From an uncultured Eubacteriales bacterium (GTDB lineage Bacteria > Bacillota > Clostridia > Christensenellales > CALVMC01): 64,000 bases of DNA. The DNA lies in assembly GCA_949296455.1 (NCBI GenBank), contig CASFOZ010000006.1:1-64000 (forward strand). The letters run 5' to 3'. A program made the position numbers and the translations under genes. The notes under the pieces are model-generated. The model did not search any database. It saw only the letters and a program-made list of their open reading frames with translations, and was not told where the DNA came from. The first letter of the stretch is position 1, and each line of letters begins with the position of its first letter. Below, one piece after another: positions 35,881-45,401 of this stretch.

Positions 35881-35909
35881 ATAAATGTTTATAATTAATA
35901 TTCATTTAT
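35881..35909. promoter_or_regulatory. candidate MarR operator between divergent promoters
   Basis: Inverted repeat ATAAATG (35881-35887) and CATTTAT (35903-35909) lies between the two -35 boxes, where a bound MarR dimer could affect both promoters. Long spacing makes this tentative. Confidence 0.35.
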
Positions 35910-35911
35910 AT

Positions 35912-35940
35912 TTGACAATTTTTTAATTTAAAGTTATAAT
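35912..35940 (+). promoter_or_regulatory. consensus sigma-A promoter of marR
   Basis: TTGACA (35912-35917), 17 bases, TATAAT (35935-35940): a perfect match to both consensus hexamers at optimal spacing. An unrepressed promoter of this kind would be very strong, which suggests a repressor. Confidence 0.85.
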
Positions 35941-35973
35941 AAGCAAAATTAATTAATAATTTCGGAGTAAAAA

Positions 35974-36426
35974 ATGACAAGAGAAAACGTTAAAAATCTT
36001 ATTGAAGAACTAATGATATTAATGCCTAATTACAGGAAGAATTTTTCTCAGCCTACAAGGGTGCTCAGAAATTTTAATATATCGCACACTCAGCATATAT
36101 GCCTTATTTTGGTTGCCGAAAAAGGTCCGATATCGATGAGCGACCTTGCGGCGGAACTTTATGTGTCGAATCAAAGACTTACTAAAATAGTGGATTCTCT
36201 TGTAGAATACGGTTTTGTGGAAAGAAAGGAAGATAAAACAAACCGCAGAGTAATACTTGCCGAAATTACCGAAAAAGGCCGGATGCAACTCGAACATTTT
36301 AAAAACTGTTTTTACGAACAGCTTTATAACAATTTCAACAAACTCAGCGATGAGGAAATCAAAATTTTTATAAAAGATATAAGAGAAATAAATTCTATAT
36401 TGAACAAAGTTACCGTTTCAGAATAA
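35974..36426 (+). CDS. MarR-family transcriptional regulator
   Basis: 150 residues. Winged helix-turn-helix with MSDLAAELYVSNQRLTKIVDSLVEYGFVERKEDKTNRRVILAEITEKG as the HTH and wing (residues about 55-105; only key parts recognised: SNQRLTKIVDSL and R..D.TNRRV). Dimeric repressor responding to small phenolic or antibiotic-like ligands. GGAG site before the ATG. Divergent from the ABC gene and followed after three bases by an AEC transporter, so it likely controls both exporters. Confidence 0.9.
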   Translation: MTRENVKNLIEELMILMPNYRKNFSQPTRVLRNFNISHTQHICLILVAEKGPISMSDLAAELYVSNQRLTKIVDSLVEYGFVERKEDKTNRRVILAEITEKGRMQLEHFKNCFYEQLYNNFNKLSDEEIKIFIKDIREINSILNKVTVSE

Positions 36427-36429
36427 TTT

Positions 36430-37347
36430 ATGAACTTTCTTCTTACATTTCAATCCGTTGCGATTTTACTTGTTTACGCAATACCGGGCTATCTTTTAAT
36501 TAAATGCAAGGTATTGAAGCCTGAGCATATCGCCTCGTTTTCGACGGTGCTTTTATATGTATGTCTTCCGAGTCAGTCTCTGTACTCATTTCAGGTAACC
36601 GACTTTACGGTGGAACTTTTTATTCAGATGCTGATATTTTTTGCGTTAGCGGTTTTAGCGGAACTCATTATGCTGGCTTTGGTCTGGTTTATGTACCGCA
36701 AAAAAAGCGATGTCGGGCATAAAGTCGTTATAGTTGCCTCAGCGTTCGGAAATGTCGGATTTTTAGGCGTTCCGCTTGTCGAAGCCCTTCTTCCCGAGTA
36801 TCCCGAAGCGGTTTGTTTTTCGGCAGTGTTCATGGTTGCGCTCAATCTTCTTGCCTGGACTGCGGGGCTTTTCATAATGACGTGCGATAAGAAATTTTTA
36901 AGCATAAAAAAGGTTTTTCTAAATCCGCAAATGCTTATACTCATCGTTGCGCTTCCTTTATTTTTCACTAACACTAAACTTCCCGAACCTCTTTTCAATG
37001 CAATAAACATTATGGGCAAGGGAACTACTTTTCTGTGTATGCTTATTTTGGGAATGCGATTTGCAACGGTCAACAAGAAAAAAGTCTTCGTCGATATAAG
37101 AAATTATGTAGGCTCGTTTTTCAAACTTATAGCCTTTCCTTCCGTTGCCTTTCTCATATCGTTCGCTCTTCCGATAGACTCTAATATCATAAAAGTACTG
37201 TTTATACTGAGTTGCTGCCCTACTGCAAGCATTGTTCATAATCTTGCGGAAATTCACAAAACCGGTCAGCAGGAAGCCTCGAATCTCGTTCTTACAAGCA
37301 CACTTTTTTCGATAATAACGATTCCGGTAATGCTTTTGCTTATTTAA
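36430..37347 (+). CDS. AEC-family transporter
   Basis: 305 residues, ten hydrophobic segments; starts FLLTFQSVAILLVYAIPGYLL, with AFGNVGFLGVPLVEALLP and ILGMRFATV in the positions of AEC-family motifs, and LSCCPTASIVHNLAEIH near the end (the PxAS..Y block of the second repeat). Distinct in sequence from the AEC gene at 30341-31276. Its start lies three bases after marR with no ribosome site of its own, so translation is likely coupled. Confidence 0.87.
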   Translation: MNFLLTFQSVAILLVYAIPGYLLIKCKVLKPEHIASFSTVLLYVCLPSQSLYSFQVTDFTVELFIQMLIFFALAVLAELIMLALVWFMYRKKSDVGHKVVIVASAFGNVGFLGVPLVEALLPEYPEAVCFSAVFMVALNLLAWTAGLFIMTCDKKFLSIKKVFLNPQMLILIVALPLFFTNTKLPEPLFNAINIMGKGTTFLCMLILGMRFATVNKKKVFVDIRNYVGSFFKLIAFPSVAFLISFALPIDSNIIKVLFILSCCPTASIVHNLAEIHKTGQQEASNLVLTSTLFSIITIPVMLLLI

Positions 37348-37480
37348 CAAACTTTGAAATTCCTAAAAAGTTTATTTTTAAATTTAAATAATAAACTTTT
37401 CTGCTTTCGATTTTAACTTATATCATTTACATTTTCTTTTTGACATATGAGCAATTAATGAAAATATCGAAAACTAAACA

Positions 37481-37516
37481 AAAAAAGCCCTCTGAATGCG
37501 TTTAGAAGGCTTTTTT
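37481..37516. terminator. bidirectional terminator between AEC gene and typA
   Basis: Long imperfect stem (AAAAAGCCCTCTGAA with TTTAGAAGGCTTTTT, one mismatch and one wobble) flanked by A and T runs, between convergent genes. Confidence 0.75.
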
Positions 37517-37591
37517 AATCGTTTTAAATAAAAAATTATATTATTTTAGTAATTGCCCTTCTTTAAAAACTATAATTTATAACTTAAAAAA

Positions 37592-39418
37592 TTAACCGTT
37601 TTGTTTTCTGTAACTTTCTTTAAGGCGCTTGGATTTATCGAGAATCTTTTTTCTCATTCTTATATTTTTAGGGGTAATTTCAAGAAGCTCGTCGTCTGCA
37701 ATAAATTCTATGCTTTCTTCAAGGCTCATCTTTTTTATTGGATTCAATCTCAAAGCTTCGTCCGAACCTGCGGCACGCATATTGGTTACATGTTTTTTCT
37801 TGCAGACATTTACCGCTATATCTTCGCCTTTCGGGGAGTATCCTACAATCATTCCTTCATAAACTTCGACGCCGCTTCCGATAAAGAGCATACCTCGCTC
37901 CTGCGCATTGTAAAGACCGTAAGTTGAACTTGTCCCCGTTTCGAAGGCTATTAACGAACCTAATAGTCTTTTGTTTATCTCGCCTTTAAACGGCGCATAA
38001 CATTCGAAAACGGTATTCATAATTCCTTCCCCTCTCGTATCGGTAAGGAACTCGTTTCTGTATCCTAAAAGACCCCTCGACGGAATAAGAAATTCCATTT
38101 TAATGCGGCTTCCGGAAGGTTGCATATCGGAAAGTTCGCCTTTGCGACTTCCTAATTTTTCCATTACGCTTCCGACGCAGGTTTCGGGAACATCGATATA
38201 TACCCTTTCGATAGGTTCGCATTTAACGCCGTCAATAGTTTTATACATTACCTTGGGATTACCTACCTGAAATTCGTAGCCTTCCCTTCTCATTGTTTCG
38301 ATAAGTATGGAAAGGTGTATTTCCCCTCTTCCCGAAACAATAAAGCTTTCGGTAGTGAGTCCGTCCTCTACTTTTAAGGAAACATCTTTTAAAAGTTCTT
38401 TATAAAGTCTTTCCCTTAAATTACGGGAAGTCACGAACTTACCTTCCCTTCCTGCAAACGGACTGTCGTTTACTGAAAATTCCATCTGCAAAGTGGACTC
38501 GGAAATATTTACGAACTTTAACGGTTCCACTTTACTTGTGTCGCATATCGTATCGCCTATCGTAATGTTTTCTATACCGGTAACGCAAACGATATCACCG
38601 GCTACCCCTTCTTCGGTTGCCACTCTCGACAAGGCGTCTATGGTATAAAGATTAACTATTTTCGACTTATAGTTCTTTTCAGGTTCGCTGTAAGAGGCGA
38701 CAATTATTTCCTGACCTTGTTTTATTTTTCCTCTCTGAATCCTGCCTATTGCGATTCTTCCTACATAATCGTTATAATCTATTGCGGAAACGAGCATTTG
38801 AAGGGGCATATTCTCGTCGACTTCGGGACACGGAATTTCTTCAAGGACGGTATCGAGTAACGGAAAAAGATTTTCGCCCTGTTTTTTGTAATCGAGACTT
38901 GCCCAACCTTTTTTCCCGCTGCAATAGACGGCTTTGAAATCAAGCTGCTTTTCGTCTGCGCCTAAATCCGAAAGAAGTTCAAGTATTTCGTATTCCACTT
39001 CTTCGATTCTTGCGTCAGGTCTGTCCGCCTTATTTATTACCACGATAACTTTTAAATTAAGTTCGAGAGCTTTTTTCAATACGAAACGAGTTTGCGGCAT
39101 CGGCCCTTCGTAGGCGTCCACAAGAAGAAGAACGCCGTCAATCATTTTAAGTACCCGTTCGACTTCACCGCCGAAATCGGCGTGTCCCGGGGTGTCTACT
39201 ATGTTTATCTTCACCCCTTTGTAATTTACCGAAGTGTTTTTTGCAAGTATGGTAATACCCCTTTCTCTTTCAAGGTCGTTATTATCCATAACTCTTTCCT
39301 CGACTACCTGATTGCTTCTGAAACTTCCGCACTGACGGAGCATACCGTCTACAAGGGTGGTCTTTCCGTGGTCTACATGGGCAATTATCGCTATGTTTCT
39401 CAAATCTTCTCTTTTCAT
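37592..39418 (-). CDS. typA: ribosome-associated GTPase TypA/BipA
   Basis: 608 residues, full family length. Translation-factor GTPase: G1 [10 protein letters not shown]2 region [11 protein letters not shown]3 [13 protein letters not shown]4 NKADRPDAR; then EF-Tu-like domain II, EF-G-like domains III and V, and the unique C-terminal domain starting around [14 protein letters not shown]. It binds the 70S ribosome and is needed for growth under stress and for ribosome assembly. Ribosome site TTAAGG. Confidence 0.95.
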   Translation of the reverse strand: MKREDLRNIAIIAHVDHGKTTLVDGMLRQCGSFRSNQVVEERVMDNNDLERERGITILAKNTSVNYKGVKINIVDTPGHADFGGEVERVLKMIDGVLLLVDAYEGPMPQTRFVLKKALELNLKVIVVINKADRPDARIEEVEYEILELLSDLGADEKQLDFKAVYCSGKKGWASLDYKKQGENLFPLLDTVLEEIPCPEVDENMPLQMLVSAIDYNDYVGRIAIGRIQRGKIKQGQEIIVASYSEPEKNYKSKIVNLYTIDALSRVATEEGVAGDIVCVTGIENITIGDTICDTSKVEPLKFVNISESTLQMEFSVNDSPFAGREGKFVTSRNLRERLYKELLKDVSLKVEDGLTTESFIVSGRGEIHLSILIETMRREGYEFQVGNPKVMYKTIDGVKCEPIERVYIDVPETCVGSVMEKLGSRKGELSDMQPSGSRIKMEFLIPSRGLLGYRNEFLTDTRGEGIMNTVFECYAPFKGEINKRLLGSLIAFETGTSSTYGLYNAQERGMLFIGSGVEVYEGMIVGYSPKGEDIAVNVCKKKHVTNMRAAGSDEALRLNPIKKMSLEESIEFIADDELLEITPKNIRMRKKILDKSKRLKESYRKQNG

Positions 39419-39583
39419 CTTTAAACCTTAACTTTTAATAAAATAAAAAATATTTAAATCATAAAACAAGAAAAAACAATTTTCTTTCGAAAACAATGAT
39501 TTAAAAATACTTACTAATTATACCCTTTTTAAAGTCTGCTGTTAATTAAATAAACGAAAAAAAATATTTTTTTTAAATTTCAA

Positions 39584-40396
39584 TTATTTTTTATTCAACA
39601 GTTTAAGACATTCATCATAAACTTCTTTTTTGGGCTTATCGCACAAGAGCGCCGTTTCGTTAACGGCATCTTTCGTACTGAGTCCGGCTTTCAAAAGAAG
39701 GGATAACTGTTCTCTTACGGAAATTACCTTTTCCTCTTTTTCCTTAGGCATAACGATTATAACGAACTCGCCTTTCGGATTTTCATCTTTAAAAGAAGCA
39801 AGAGAAGAATACACGGCCTTTTCGTGAATTTTGGTAAGTTCTTTAATAACCGTTATTTTTCTGTCACCGAAAACGGAAAACATATCTTTTATATCTTTAT
39901 TCAAATCGTGCGGAGCGCAGTAAAACACTATCGGAAAGACAGAAGAAGAAAGGCTTTTCAATTCTTCCTTTCTCTTTGCCGGTTTTGAATCGAGAAATCC
40001 TGAAAATACAAACCCCTTAAAATCGAGTCCTGCAACCGAAACCGCAGCCGCTGCCGCACAGCAGCCCGGTACGGCATAAACTTCCACCCCTTCTTCCCTT
40101 GCTTTTCCTACGATAACCGAACCCGGGTCGGATACGGCGGGAGTTCCTGCGTCGCTTACCAGAGCCACGTTTTTACCGTTTTTCAATTCTTCTATAACAG
40201 AGGAAGTGACTTCCTGCTCGTTGAATTTATGGTAACTTAAGAGTTTGTTTTTTATTCCGTATTTATCGAGAAGGATTTTGGTATGTCTTGTATCTTCGCA
40301 AAGAATCAAATCGACCTCGTCAAGCACCCTTACCGCACGATAAGTCATATCTTCGAGATTTCCGATAGGCGTTGCAACAATGTAAAGTTTTCCCAT
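39584..40396 (-). CDS. rsmI: 16S rRNA (cytidine1402-2'-O)-methyltransferase
   Basis: 270 residues. SAM-dependent tetrapyrrole-methylase fold: LYIVATPIGNLEDMTYRAVRVL at the start, CEDTRHTKILL, LVSDAGTPAVSDPG and VYAVPGCCAAAAAV, all diagnostic of RsmI. Methylates the 2'-OH of C1402 in the decoding centre. CAGGAAA ribosome site. It follows the TrmN6-like gene by 109 bases, the common pairing of these rRNA and tRNA methylases in Firmicutes. Confidence 0.95.
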   Translation of the reverse strand: MGKLYIVATPIGNLEDMTYRAVRVLDEVDLILCEDTRHTKILLDKYGIKNKLLSYHKFNEQEVTSSVIEELKNGKNVALVSDAGTPAVSDPGSVIVGKAREEGVEVYAVPGCCAAAAAVSVAGLDFKGFVFSGFLDSKPAKRKEELKSLSSSVFPIVFYCAPHDLNKDIKDMFSVFGDRKITVIKELTKIHEKAVYSSLASFKDENPKGEFVIIVMPKEKEEKVISVREQLSLLLKAGLSTKDAVNETALLCDKPKKEVYDECLKLLNKK

Positions 40397-40505
40397 AATA
40401 TTTCCTGAATAAGCTATTTGCTGTTTAAATCATTTTAACATTTTCATTTAATTAAAACTAATTTTTATGCTATTTTTTTAATATCGATATTTATCAGACT
40501 TTATA

Positions 40506-41324
40506 TTATTCTATACCGTAAGCCTTTCTGCCTTCTGAAGTATAACTTCCGTCATCGTTATAGACGGTAAGTTCTTTTAAAATCATTCCTTTTTTCCCGC
40601 CGAGTCTTGCTTTTAAAAGAAATATATCGAAAGACTTGTCCGCTTTCGGTTTGACGAGATATAATTCTTTGACCGAAAAGCCGAATTTATCGAGAGAAGA
40701 GAAAACCTCTTCCATTCTGTTTATCTTGTTCACGGTATAAAAATCGCCGCCGAATTTTAAAAGATAAGCAGCGGCTTTTCCCATATCGCTTAGCGAGAGA
40801 CTTTCTTCGTGACGGCAAAGAGAAATTTCCTTTACGGAATTTTTCATCGAGTCCTGACTTTTATAATACGGCGGATTGCATACAACGGTATCGAAAACAC
40901 CCTGCTTAAAAATTTTATCGCACATTTGAACGGGTTGATTTATAAATTTTATTTTATCCGACAAACCGTTTATTTCCGCATTTTTTAGCGAGAGTTCGAA
41001 AAGATTCTTTTGTATTTCCATTCCGAAAGCAAGACGGCAATTGTTTTTTTGTGAAGCAAGAATGGTGATAACGCCCGAACCGCTTCCGATATCGAGAAGA
41101 AGTCCGTCTTTTTTTACTTTAACGAAATTTGCAAGTGCAACCGCATCGGAAGTAAAACAGTAAAGATTTTTATTCTGAACGATTTTGAGTCCCCTGTACT
41201 GTAAATCGTCCAGCCGTTCGCCTTGTGAAAGAGTTATATTTCCGTTACGGTTTAAATCTTCGTTTACTTCCGAAAAAGATTTTGAAAAAACATTTATATA
41301 TGCGTCTTTTAAAATATTATCCAA
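40506..41324 (-). CDS. TrmN6-like tRNA1(Val) adenine methyltransferase
   Basis: 272 residues, starting at TTG (41322-41324) with an AAGGTGG site that overlaps the PAP2 stop; no nearer ATG fits. Early YRGLKIVQNKNLYCFTSDAV is typical of the family; SAM motif LLDIGSGSGVITILASQ, catalytic NPPYY (N6-adenine NPPY motif) and the C-terminal YLVKPKADKSFDIFLLKA. Family members methylate A37 of tRNA1-Val. It sits between PAP2 and rsmI on one strand. Confidence 0.9.
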   Translation of the reverse strand: MDNILKDAYINVFSKSFSEVNEDLNRNGNITLSQGERLDDLQYRGLKIVQNKNLYCFTSDAVALANFVKVKKDGLLLDIGSGSGVITILASQKNNCRLAFGMEIQKNLFELSLKNAEINGLSDKIKFINQPVQMCDKIFKQGVFDTVVCNPPYYKSQDSMKNSVKEISLCRHEESLSLSDMGKAAAYLLKFGGDFYTVNKINRMEEVFSSLDKFGFSVKELYLVKPKADKSFDIFLLKARLGGKKGMILKELTVYNDDGSYTSEGRKAYGIE

Positions 41325-41333
41325 AAATCCACC

Positions 41334-42266
41334 TTAAAACTTGCACTTTGTAAAAATCAAGGGCCAGAGTCCCGTTGCGGCAAAACCTACAAAGAGATAT
41401 CTCAATGCGCCTAATAAATCCTTTCCTATATCGGAAACATCGAAAAGATTGAATAAAGGTTTAAGCCCTTCTTTGAAAACCATAATAAGAGCGACTCCGC
41501 CGACAACCCTTAAAACCCTTTTCCACCAGACGACGCCGTCGATTTCGAACTTGGTATATTTTTCGTCCATAAATATGCCTGCAAGAGCGCCTATCGCCGT
41601 TCCTAAAAATTTAAGGCTGTCCGGGTCGTAAAGCGACGGAACGGAAACATTGATAATAAGTAAAACTATCAAAGCTGCGTATATATAATATCTTTTATCG
41701 AAAAATTTATTCGCAAGATAAACTGTAAGAAATGCAATACCCATTCCAAGTACGCCGCCGACTAAAACATCGGTCGGATAATGAACGCCCAAATAAGGTC
41801 TTGACAGCATAACGAGAAAAATAATTATCGGACAGACTATGTACGCCCATTTCTTTTTTGCAATAAGCATAAATGTTCCGTAAAAACTGCCTGCAAGCTG
41901 AGCATGACCGCTCGGGAAAGAAAACTGTCTGCCAAGCCCGGTAGTGTTCACAAAGAAATTGTCTATCTGAACAAACCTTACCTTATCGCTGTACCCTTCC
42001 TTAATAAAAGGACGTGGTCTTCTTATAATGTTTTTCAGAATAGAGTTTACCGAAATTGACATAAACATTGCCATCATAAGGGTTTCGCCGGTTTTTTTGT
42101 TCACCGTCCAATATACGATAAGCAAAAGAAGCAGCAAAAGAAGCTCTTCGCAAAAAAAGGTAAAAAAGGCGAACATAAAGTCCATAAAAGCGGTAAAGCC
42201 GCCGCTGCCGCTCATCGCCTGAATACCTTGTTGGAGCCATAAATCGAATGCGTAAATTCCGTCCAT
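41334..42266 (-). CDS. PAP2-family membrane phosphatase
   Basis: 310 residues, about seven membrane segments. The three-part PAP2 signature is complete: KRRPRP-like RRPRPFI, FPSGHAQL (PSGH) and SRPYLGVHYPTDVLVG (SR-x5-H-x3-D). Dephosphorylates phosphatidate, lysophosphatidate or isoprenoid diphosphates such as undecaprenyl diphosphate. GGAGGAT ribosome site, nine bases after the zinc-ribbon gene. Part of a lipid-related run with the acyltransferase and hemolysin III genes. Confidence 0.9.
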   Translation of the reverse strand: MDGIYAFDLWLQQGIQAMSGSGGFTAFMDFMFAFFTFFCEELLLLLLLLIVYWTVNKKTGETLMMAMFMSISVNSILKNIIRRPRPFIKEGYSDKVRFVQIDNFFVNTTGLGRQFSFPSGHAQLAGSFYGTFMLIAKKKWAYIVCPIIIFLVMLSRPYLGVHYPTDVLVGGVLGMGIAFLTVYLANKFFDKRYYIYAALIVLLIINVSVPSLYDPDSLKFLGTAIGALAGIFMDEKYTKFEIDGVVWWKRVLRVVGGVALIMVFKEGLKPLFNLFDVSDIGKDLLGALRYLFVGFAATGLWPLIFTKCKF

Positions 42267-42275
42267 AAAATCCTC

Positions 42276-43106
42276 CTATAAATGAAATATTTTGGAAAAT
42301 TGCGCTGCAAATTCCTTTCTTGCAAAAAATAGTATCGCAAGAAGAACAAGACCCCCCGCAAGGCAGCAAGGAATCACTATTTCGTAAAAAGTGTAACCGA
42401 GTACGGAAGCAACGATTATCGGCACGAAACATAAAATACATGTCAGTGAAAGATATAAAGTATACTCCTGTAATCTCTTATGATAAATAAACAGAAATAT
42501 CACCTGTATGACAATCGATAGAATCAACATTGAACTCAGTATATAAAAGTACAAATAAGCGGGCGCATAAACAATCGCCAGAACCGAAGAAGCCAAAGCC
42601 AGAAGAACTACTGTCTGCCAAAATATTTTACATGAAACCGACCCTTTGTAAAGCACTGTATTTTTAACGAAAAGGTATCCGTAAAAAATCAATATCACGG
42701 CCGGCACAGACCAAAGGTAATCGCTGTAAAATCCGTTAAGAACGGCAAGCATGGCAATAACGGCAAAGGCGACAAAAGTGTATATTACGGTAAAAGAATA
42801 AACCTTCCTCGTCTTTCTGAATTTTCTTTTCATAAAGACTTCACTCTCGCCCGAAGGCTGAACCGGTTCGTGACAAAGAGGACATTTATTAAGTCCCCCT
42901 CCTATTTCCACTTTGCAGTACTTGCAGTAAGAAGGAGTTAAACCGTTCGATTCCGATAATTGATTTTCGGGTTTTTTATCACGGGAAATTCCTTCCATAA
43001 CCTTTTTGACGGCGTCTTTTGCACGGTATTTTTCCACGACATTGCCGCAGCTTATACAGTAAGAACTGTGTCTTGAAATTTTAGCGCCGCAGTTTTTACA
43101 TTTCAT
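42276..43106 (-). CDS. zinc-ribbon, multi-membrane protein (DUF6320-like)
   Basis: 276 residues from the ATG at 43106, which overlaps the last 11 bases of the upstream acyltransferase. Two zinc ribbons at the N-terminus (MKCKNCGAKI, SYCISCG; then YCKYCKVEIGGGLNKCPLC) are followed by six hydrophobic segments (about 115-265). The combination of this ribbon with an adjacent condensation-type acyltransferase resembles the DUF6320 families seen next to alcohol acetyltransferases in Clostridia; the family name is from memory. Function unknown, presumably partner of the acyltransferase. Confidence 0.7.
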   Translation of the reverse strand: MKCKNCGAKISRHSSYCISCGNVVEKYRAKDAVKKVMEGISRDKKPENQLSESNGLTPSYCKYCKVEIGGGLNKCPLCHEPVQPSGESEVFMKRKFRKTRKVYSFTVIYTFVAFAVIAMLAVLNGFYSDYLWSVPAVILIFYGYLFVKNTVLYKGSVSCKIFWQTVVLLALASSVLAIVYAPAYLYFYILSSMLILSIVIQVIFLFIYHKRLQEYTLYLSLTCILCFVPIIVASVLGYTFYEIVIPCCLAGGLVLLAILFFARKEFAAQFSKIFHL

Positions 43107-44403
43107 TTCCGCCGTCCTCCCAAACATTAGAATATATTTTGATATTGAGTCCTTTATCTGCAAGGAAACGGAAAAAGAATTTTTCAACATCGGTATCTCT
43201 TAACAGTCTTCCGAAAGTAATTACCGTATCCGAGCAACTTGTTATAACGGTTAGCGATAAAGGAACGTCTTTATTGTTCCCTAACATAAAGGTAAATCTG
43301 TCCACATACTTTTTCATATCGTCGGGTATTTTTACAACTCCGAGATTCGAAAAGGTAAGCGTCTTTTTCTTGTTTCCGAACATATTCTGAACCATTCTGA
43401 AAACTACCTGTTTAACAAGCAAAGGAAGTATTCTTATGGGCAGAAATTTTTCGGCTTTAACTGTTGTGTCGATTTGTTTTTTTAATTTTTCCTTATTGGT
43501 GTCTCTTTTTAAACTTTCTGTCAAAAGAGTTAAAAAATCTTCGAAAGTCAGGTTTTTGCCGTCTATTTTAAAGCCTATTCTCGAAAAAAGAGAGAAGTTC
43601 AAAAGTGTTGACGACGGAAAAATTTTTCTTAAATTAATCGGAACGAAAAGTTGCAGAGATTCCTTCGGAATACTGTCCTTGATTTTGGTTTTATAAATAG
43701 AATACAATACCAAAGCGCCTATATAGGCGGTAACCGTAACCTTGTTTTCTCTTGCAAGTTTTAAAAGTGCGTCGGAATCGGTAACGCCCTGTACAACGCC
43801 CATTCCGGGAAAATCGAAACGGTAACCGGGAATTTTATAAGCTTCGCTTCCTTTAAGTTCGCCTATATTTTTAATGTCTTTAAGTTTAATGTTATCGGCG
43901 TATTTTAAAAAGCTGTCCTCTTCTTCTTCCTGTCTGACAGGCGAAGTCGGCAAAATAACCGATTCCTGAGCGTCGATATTTTCTCCCGTTTCCAAAAGGT
44001 ACTGATAAACGAGGGTTTTTAAAAATTCCAATCCGCCGCTGCCGTCGCAGATGGCGTGAAAGAAGTCAATCGCTATTCTGTTTTTATAATATGAAACTCT
44101 GAAATTGAATCCGCCGGTTTGAAGATTATTTATAGGTCTTATAAGAAGGTCGCTGTCCTCAACGACATAAGGTCTTCCGTCGAGTTCTTCAAAGTAATGC
44201 CAGAAAATACCTCTTTTAAGACTTACATTGAAAACAGAGTAACGAGGCATAATCTTATATAATGCTTTTTGAAGGCAATCGGGCTTAACCGGACTTTTCA
44301 TTTCAGCCGTAAGTCTGAAAAGGTTCTGAGAACCTCTGCTTGCAATAAGCGGATAAATTTTAGCCGAATTATCCAGCCTGTGCCAATTCTTATGTTTAAT
44401 CAT
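43096..44403 (-). CDS. alcohol acetyltransferase/condensation-fold HxxxD acyltransferase
   Basis: 435 residues. Chloramphenicol-acetyltransferase-like fold with the catalytic HxxxDG motif in DFFHAICDGSGGLEF, and the NLRKIFPSSTLLNFS and LTFSNLGVV blocks usual for the COG4908-type group. Acyl transfer from CoA or a carrier to an alcohol or sugar. GAGGGGAG ribosome site. Overlap with the zinc-ribbon gene shows coupled translation; the pair may act at the membrane. Confidence 0.85.
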   Translation of the reverse strand: MIKHKNWHRLDNSAKIYPLIASRGSQNLFRLTAEMKSPVKPDCLQKALYKIMPRYSVFNVSLKRGIFWHYFEELDGRPYVVEDSDLLIRPINNLQTGGFNFRVSYYKNRIAIDFFHAICDGSGGLEFLKTLVYQYLLETGENIDAQESVILPTSPVRQEEEEDSFLKYADNIKLKDIKNIGELKGSEAYKIPGYRFDFPGMGVVQGVTDSDALLKLARENKVTVTAYIGALVLYSIYKTKIKDSIPKESLQLFVPINLRKIFPSSTLLNFSLFSRIGFKIDGKNLTFEDFLTLLTESLKRDTNKEKLKKQIDTTVKAEKFLPIRILPLLVKQVVFRMVQNMFGNKKKTLTFSNLGVVKIPDDMKKYVDRFTFMLGNNKDVPLSLTVITSCSDTVITFGRLLRDTDVEKFFFRFLADKGLNIKIYSNVWEDGGNEM

Positions 44404-44432
44404 ATACTCCCCTCAATATAACTTTTAACCGG

Positions 44433-45086
44433 TTATATTGCGAAAAAATAAATGGACGCCATAATGAAAAATGTTCCGATTAACACGAAAAAATGCCATA
44501 CGGCGTGTCCGTAATTATGTTTGACCATTGAAAAGGGTATTATTCCTACCGTATAGGCAATACCCCCCGAAAGTAAAAGATAAAATCCCAAAGGGGTAAG
44601 ACCTATATACAAATCCTTTACGAAAACGATAAGTATCCAACCCATTATTACATAACAAATAATTGTTACCACCATAAATTTTTTAGGACTTATGCTGTTA
44701 CATATTATACAAAAAACGGTAATTGCCCAAAGCAACGAAACCATAACTATGGAAACCGTTCCGCCTACTACAAAGAGCAAAAGGGGCGTTGCAGAACCTG
44801 CTATCGAAATACTTATCGATATATGGTCCATTTTCTGCATTTTACGGCGTGTTTCCTCGTTTTTGACATAGTGGTAGATAGTGCTCATACTGAACATATT
44901 TATAACGGTAAGGCAATAAACGGTAACCGCCGCAATTTTCATTGCGCTACCGCTTTCACACGCCTTCATAATGATAAACACACTGAAAACAACGCTTAAA
45001 AGAGCGCCGAATAAATGAGAAAGATAATTGATTTTCCGTTCGAGAGAATTATAATACGGTAATTCTCTGCCTTCAACTTTTGGCAT
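44433..45086 (-). CDS. hemolysin III family membrane protein (TrhA-like)
   Basis: 217 residues from the ATG at 45086 (AAAAGGGA upstream); the longer ORF has no start signal. Seven hydrophobic segments with NYLSHLFGALLS, STIYHY, KMDHISISISIAGSATP and GHAVWHFFVLIG, carrying the conserved metal-site His residues of the PAQR/hemolysin III fold. Bacterial members relate to adiponectin-type ceramidase receptors and have been linked to membrane-lipid homeostasis. 29 bases before the acyltransferase gene. Confidence 0.9.
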   Translation of the reverse strand: MPKVEGRELPYYNSLERKINYLSHLFGALLSVVFSVFIIMKACESGSAMKIAAVTVYCLTVINMFSMSTIYHYVKNEETRRKMQKMDHISISISIAGSATPLLLFVVGGTVSIVMVSLLWAITVFCIICNSISPKKFMVVTIICYVIMGWILIVFVKDLYIGLTPLGFYLLLSGGIAYTVGIIPFSMVKHNYGHAVWHFFVLIGTFFIMASIYFFAI

Positions 45087-45195
45087 AGGACATTTCCCTT
45101 TTGAATTATTATAATTCGGCGTTAAAAATAAGTCAATAATATAAATGATTACTTTGTTTTTAATATGAATAAAATATTTAATATTATATTGATTT

Positions 45196-45223
45196 TTGCA
45201 CTGAAAAAATATATACTTAAAAT
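45196..45223 (+). promoter_or_regulatory. promoter of tRNA-Arg
   Basis: TTGCAC (45196-45201), 16 bases, TAAAAT (45218-45223), seven bases before the mature tRNA 5' end. Confidence 0.55.
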
Positions 45224-45230
45224 ATACCGT

Positions 45231-45307
45231 GTACCCGTAGCTCATTTGGATAGAGCGTCAGACTCCGACTCTGAAGGCGGAAGGTTCGAATCCTTTCGGG
45301 TACACCA
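45231..45307 (+). tRNA. tRNA-Arg(CCG)
   Basis: 77 bases with encoded CCA. Acceptor GTACCCG / CGGGTAC, D-arm GCTCATTTGGATAGAGC, anticodon stem-loop TCAGA-CTCCGAC-TCTGA (CCG anticodon, reading CGG), T-arm GAAGGTTCGAATCCTTT... as expected. Confidence 0.93.
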
Positions 45308-45401
45308 AAAAAATATTTGAAACGAATATTCAAAATCTGTATTTAAAAAATGCAACATATATATTAGATTTTAAATTACAAATTGATTTTTGGAGGGGAA
45401 A

